From contig DITS01000034.1 in NCBI GenBank assembly GCA_002422205.1, forward strand, positions 93,445 to 117,215: DNA of 23,771 nt, read 5' to 3'. Under the pieces are notes generated by a model that searched no databases, was not told where the DNA came from, and was given only the letters and a program-made list of their open reading frames with translations. The translations under genes were made by a program, and so were the position numbers. Source of the DNA: Alphaproteobacteria bacterium UBA6178 (GTDB lineage: Bacteria; Pseudomonadota; Alphaproteobacteria; Rickettsiales; UBA3002). Each line of letters begins with the position of its first letter. Positions within the stretch are counted from its first letter, which is position 1. This document shows, in pieces, positions 23,154 to 23,771 of this stretch.

Positions 23154-23162
23154 TCTGCAATT
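23146..23162. promoter_or_regulatory. 17-bp palindrome, candidate operator between amidase and rne
   Basis: AATTGCA-ATC-TGCAATT is a perfect inverted repeat with 7-bp arms and 3-bp centre. It overlaps the candidate amidase -35 and lies 14 bases upstream of the candidate rne -35. No stem-loop role is expected at this position, so a dimeric DNA-binding protein is the simplest reading. Confidence 0.4.
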
Positions 23163-23176
23163 GGTGTTTTTTTGCA

Positions 23177-23204
23177 TAGACTTGTAGCAAAGCTGCGCTA
23201 TAGT
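23177..23204 (+). promoter_or_regulatory. candidate rne promoter
   Basis: TAGACT (23177-23182), a 16-base spacer and TATAGT (23199-23204). The -10 matches consensus at 5/6 and the -35 at 4/6. The start near 23211 would give a leader of about 320 bases before the rne ATG, which is similar in scale to the long leader of E. coli rne. Confidence 0.4.
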
Positions 23205-23531
23205 AAGAAGGCAGCCTCACGAAGGCATGCAGGAATTACCCGCTGCGCGGACTAAAGAAACTCCATTAGGAGAATCCCACACCGCAGCAGCAGATGAGCT
23301 AAATAATATAATTAACCAGGTATGCCTCCGCATACGGATTGAAATGACACACGCAACCCACATGATCAACCTGCCCCTGCCGCGCAGCTTCTGCGCGGGA
23401 CAAGCCTTTGCGCGGCGCACGGTAGCATGTACCCCATCTTATTTCTCCCCTGCTAATCGCACGGAACAATTGGATTTGCGCTGCTAATTCTGTCTGTATG
23501 GTGCGGCTCCTGCTACTAGGAGAGTAACCAA
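23205..23531 (+). other. long structured 5' leader of rne
   Basis: The 414 bases between the amidase and rne starts hold no convincing gene. After the promoter, three hairpins are visible: CTCC-ATTA-GGAG at 23261-23272, GTATGC-CTCC-GCATAC at 23320-23335, and the strong CCGCGCAG-CTT-CTGCGCGG at 23380-23398. The rne ribosome site (CTAGGAGAG) follows near 23517-23525. In E. coli the rne leader is cut by RNase E itself for feedback control. A similar role here is inference from position and length, not from sequence similarity. Confidence 0.5.
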
Positions 23532-23771
23532 ATGACTAAGCACATGTTGATCGACGCCGTTCACACCGATGAAACCCGCGTTGTAATTGTCAATGAAGAC
23601 CAAATCGAAGATTATGATTTTGTCACCACCTCAAAAATGCAGGTGAAAGGCAATATCTACCTTGCCAAAATCACCCGCGTCGAACCGTCACTGCAAGCCG
23701 CATTCGTCGAATATGGCGGTGGCAAGCAAGGATTTTTACCCTTCTCCGAAATCCACCCCGACTATTACCAG
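23532..23771 (+). CDS. rne: ribonuclease E (first 80 codons; 3' end outside window)
   Basis: RNase E is the endonuclease that starts mRNA decay and processes rRNA and tRNA, and it scaffolds the degradosome. The visible N-terminus starts MTKHMLIDAVHTDETRVVIV and continues with the beginning of the S1 RNA-binding domain: KGNIYLAKITRVEPSLQAA, FVEYGGGKQGFLPFSEIHP and DYYQ. This is the highly conserved RNase E/G start. RNase E is preferred over RNase G because of the alphaproteobacterial rne-amidase-PBP1A order. The catalytic DNase-like part and scaffold lie outside. The ATG has GGAG about 9 bases upstream. The gene diverges from the amidase and has a long leader. Confidence 0.95.
   Translation, partial: MTKHMLIDAVHTDETRVVIVNEDQIEDYDFVTTSKMQVKGNIYLAKITRVEPSLQAAFVEYGGGKQGFLPFSEIHPDYYQ

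Noticed and set aside
23227..23487. Open frame of 86 codons in the rne leader (starts MQELPAARTK)
   Set aside because: No proper ribosome-site spacing, unnatural composition, and it crosses the strong hairpins. No family is recognised, so it is more likely chance within a structured leader.

Overview
The window looks like chromosomal DNA of an alphaproteobacterium. The strongest evidence is the order rne / N-acetylmuramoyl-L-alanine amidase / PBP1A / prfB at 18.0-23.8 kb, which is a familiar alphaproteobacterial neighbourhood. Supporting evidence is a Rickettsia/Thermus-type long isocitrate dehydrogenase and a small PAS protein of the alphaproteobacterial PAS_5 type. Genes for serine acetylation (cysE), histidine (hisZ), purine (purA) and pyrimidine (pyrD) synthesis argue against a strongly reduced obligate parasite. 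Genus cannot be decided from this window. I see no rRNA, tRNA, CRISPR array, transposase or phage gene.

Layout. 2-1726: 3' two thirds of alaS (+), cut by the window edge. 1944-2780: cysE (-). 2990-6926: icd, hisZ, purA (+), tightly spaced and possibly one operon. 7018-10098: a probable three-gene operon (+), encoding a large tail-anchored pseudokinase-like protein, a small polytopic membrane protein and a GNAT acetyltransferase. This is the least understood part of the window. 10062-10355: a DUF1294 membrane protein (-) whose 3' end overlaps the GNAT gene. 10428-11129: an orphan PhoU-like gene (+). 11302-14133: polA (-), with all three catalytic domains apparently intact. 14210-14866: a phospholipase/carboxylesterase (+). 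15007-17198: mnmA-pyrD (-), overlapping by one base. 17496-23117: amidase, mrcA, prfB and the PAS gene (-), transcribed leftwards. 23532-23771: the first 80 codons of rne (+), divergent from the amidase and preceded by a 414-base non-coding, structured leader.

How they work together. Amidase and PBP1A remodel and build peptidoglycan. RNase E, RF2, AlaRS, MnmA and PolA are information-processing housekeeping genes. The rest is central and biosynthetic metabolism. prfB carries the classical +1 programmed frameshift (in-frame TGA after an internal AGGAGG), so the true protein is 370 residues.

The main structure not explained by genes is a family of roughly 70-90 bp double-hairpin repeats with GTCAT...ATGAC ends. 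Whole or partial copies fill the spaces just beyond the stop codons of alaS, phoU, polA, the esterase, pyrD and the PAS gene. Copies differ by compensatory changes in their stems, so structure appears to be conserved. No mobile-element gene accompanies them here.
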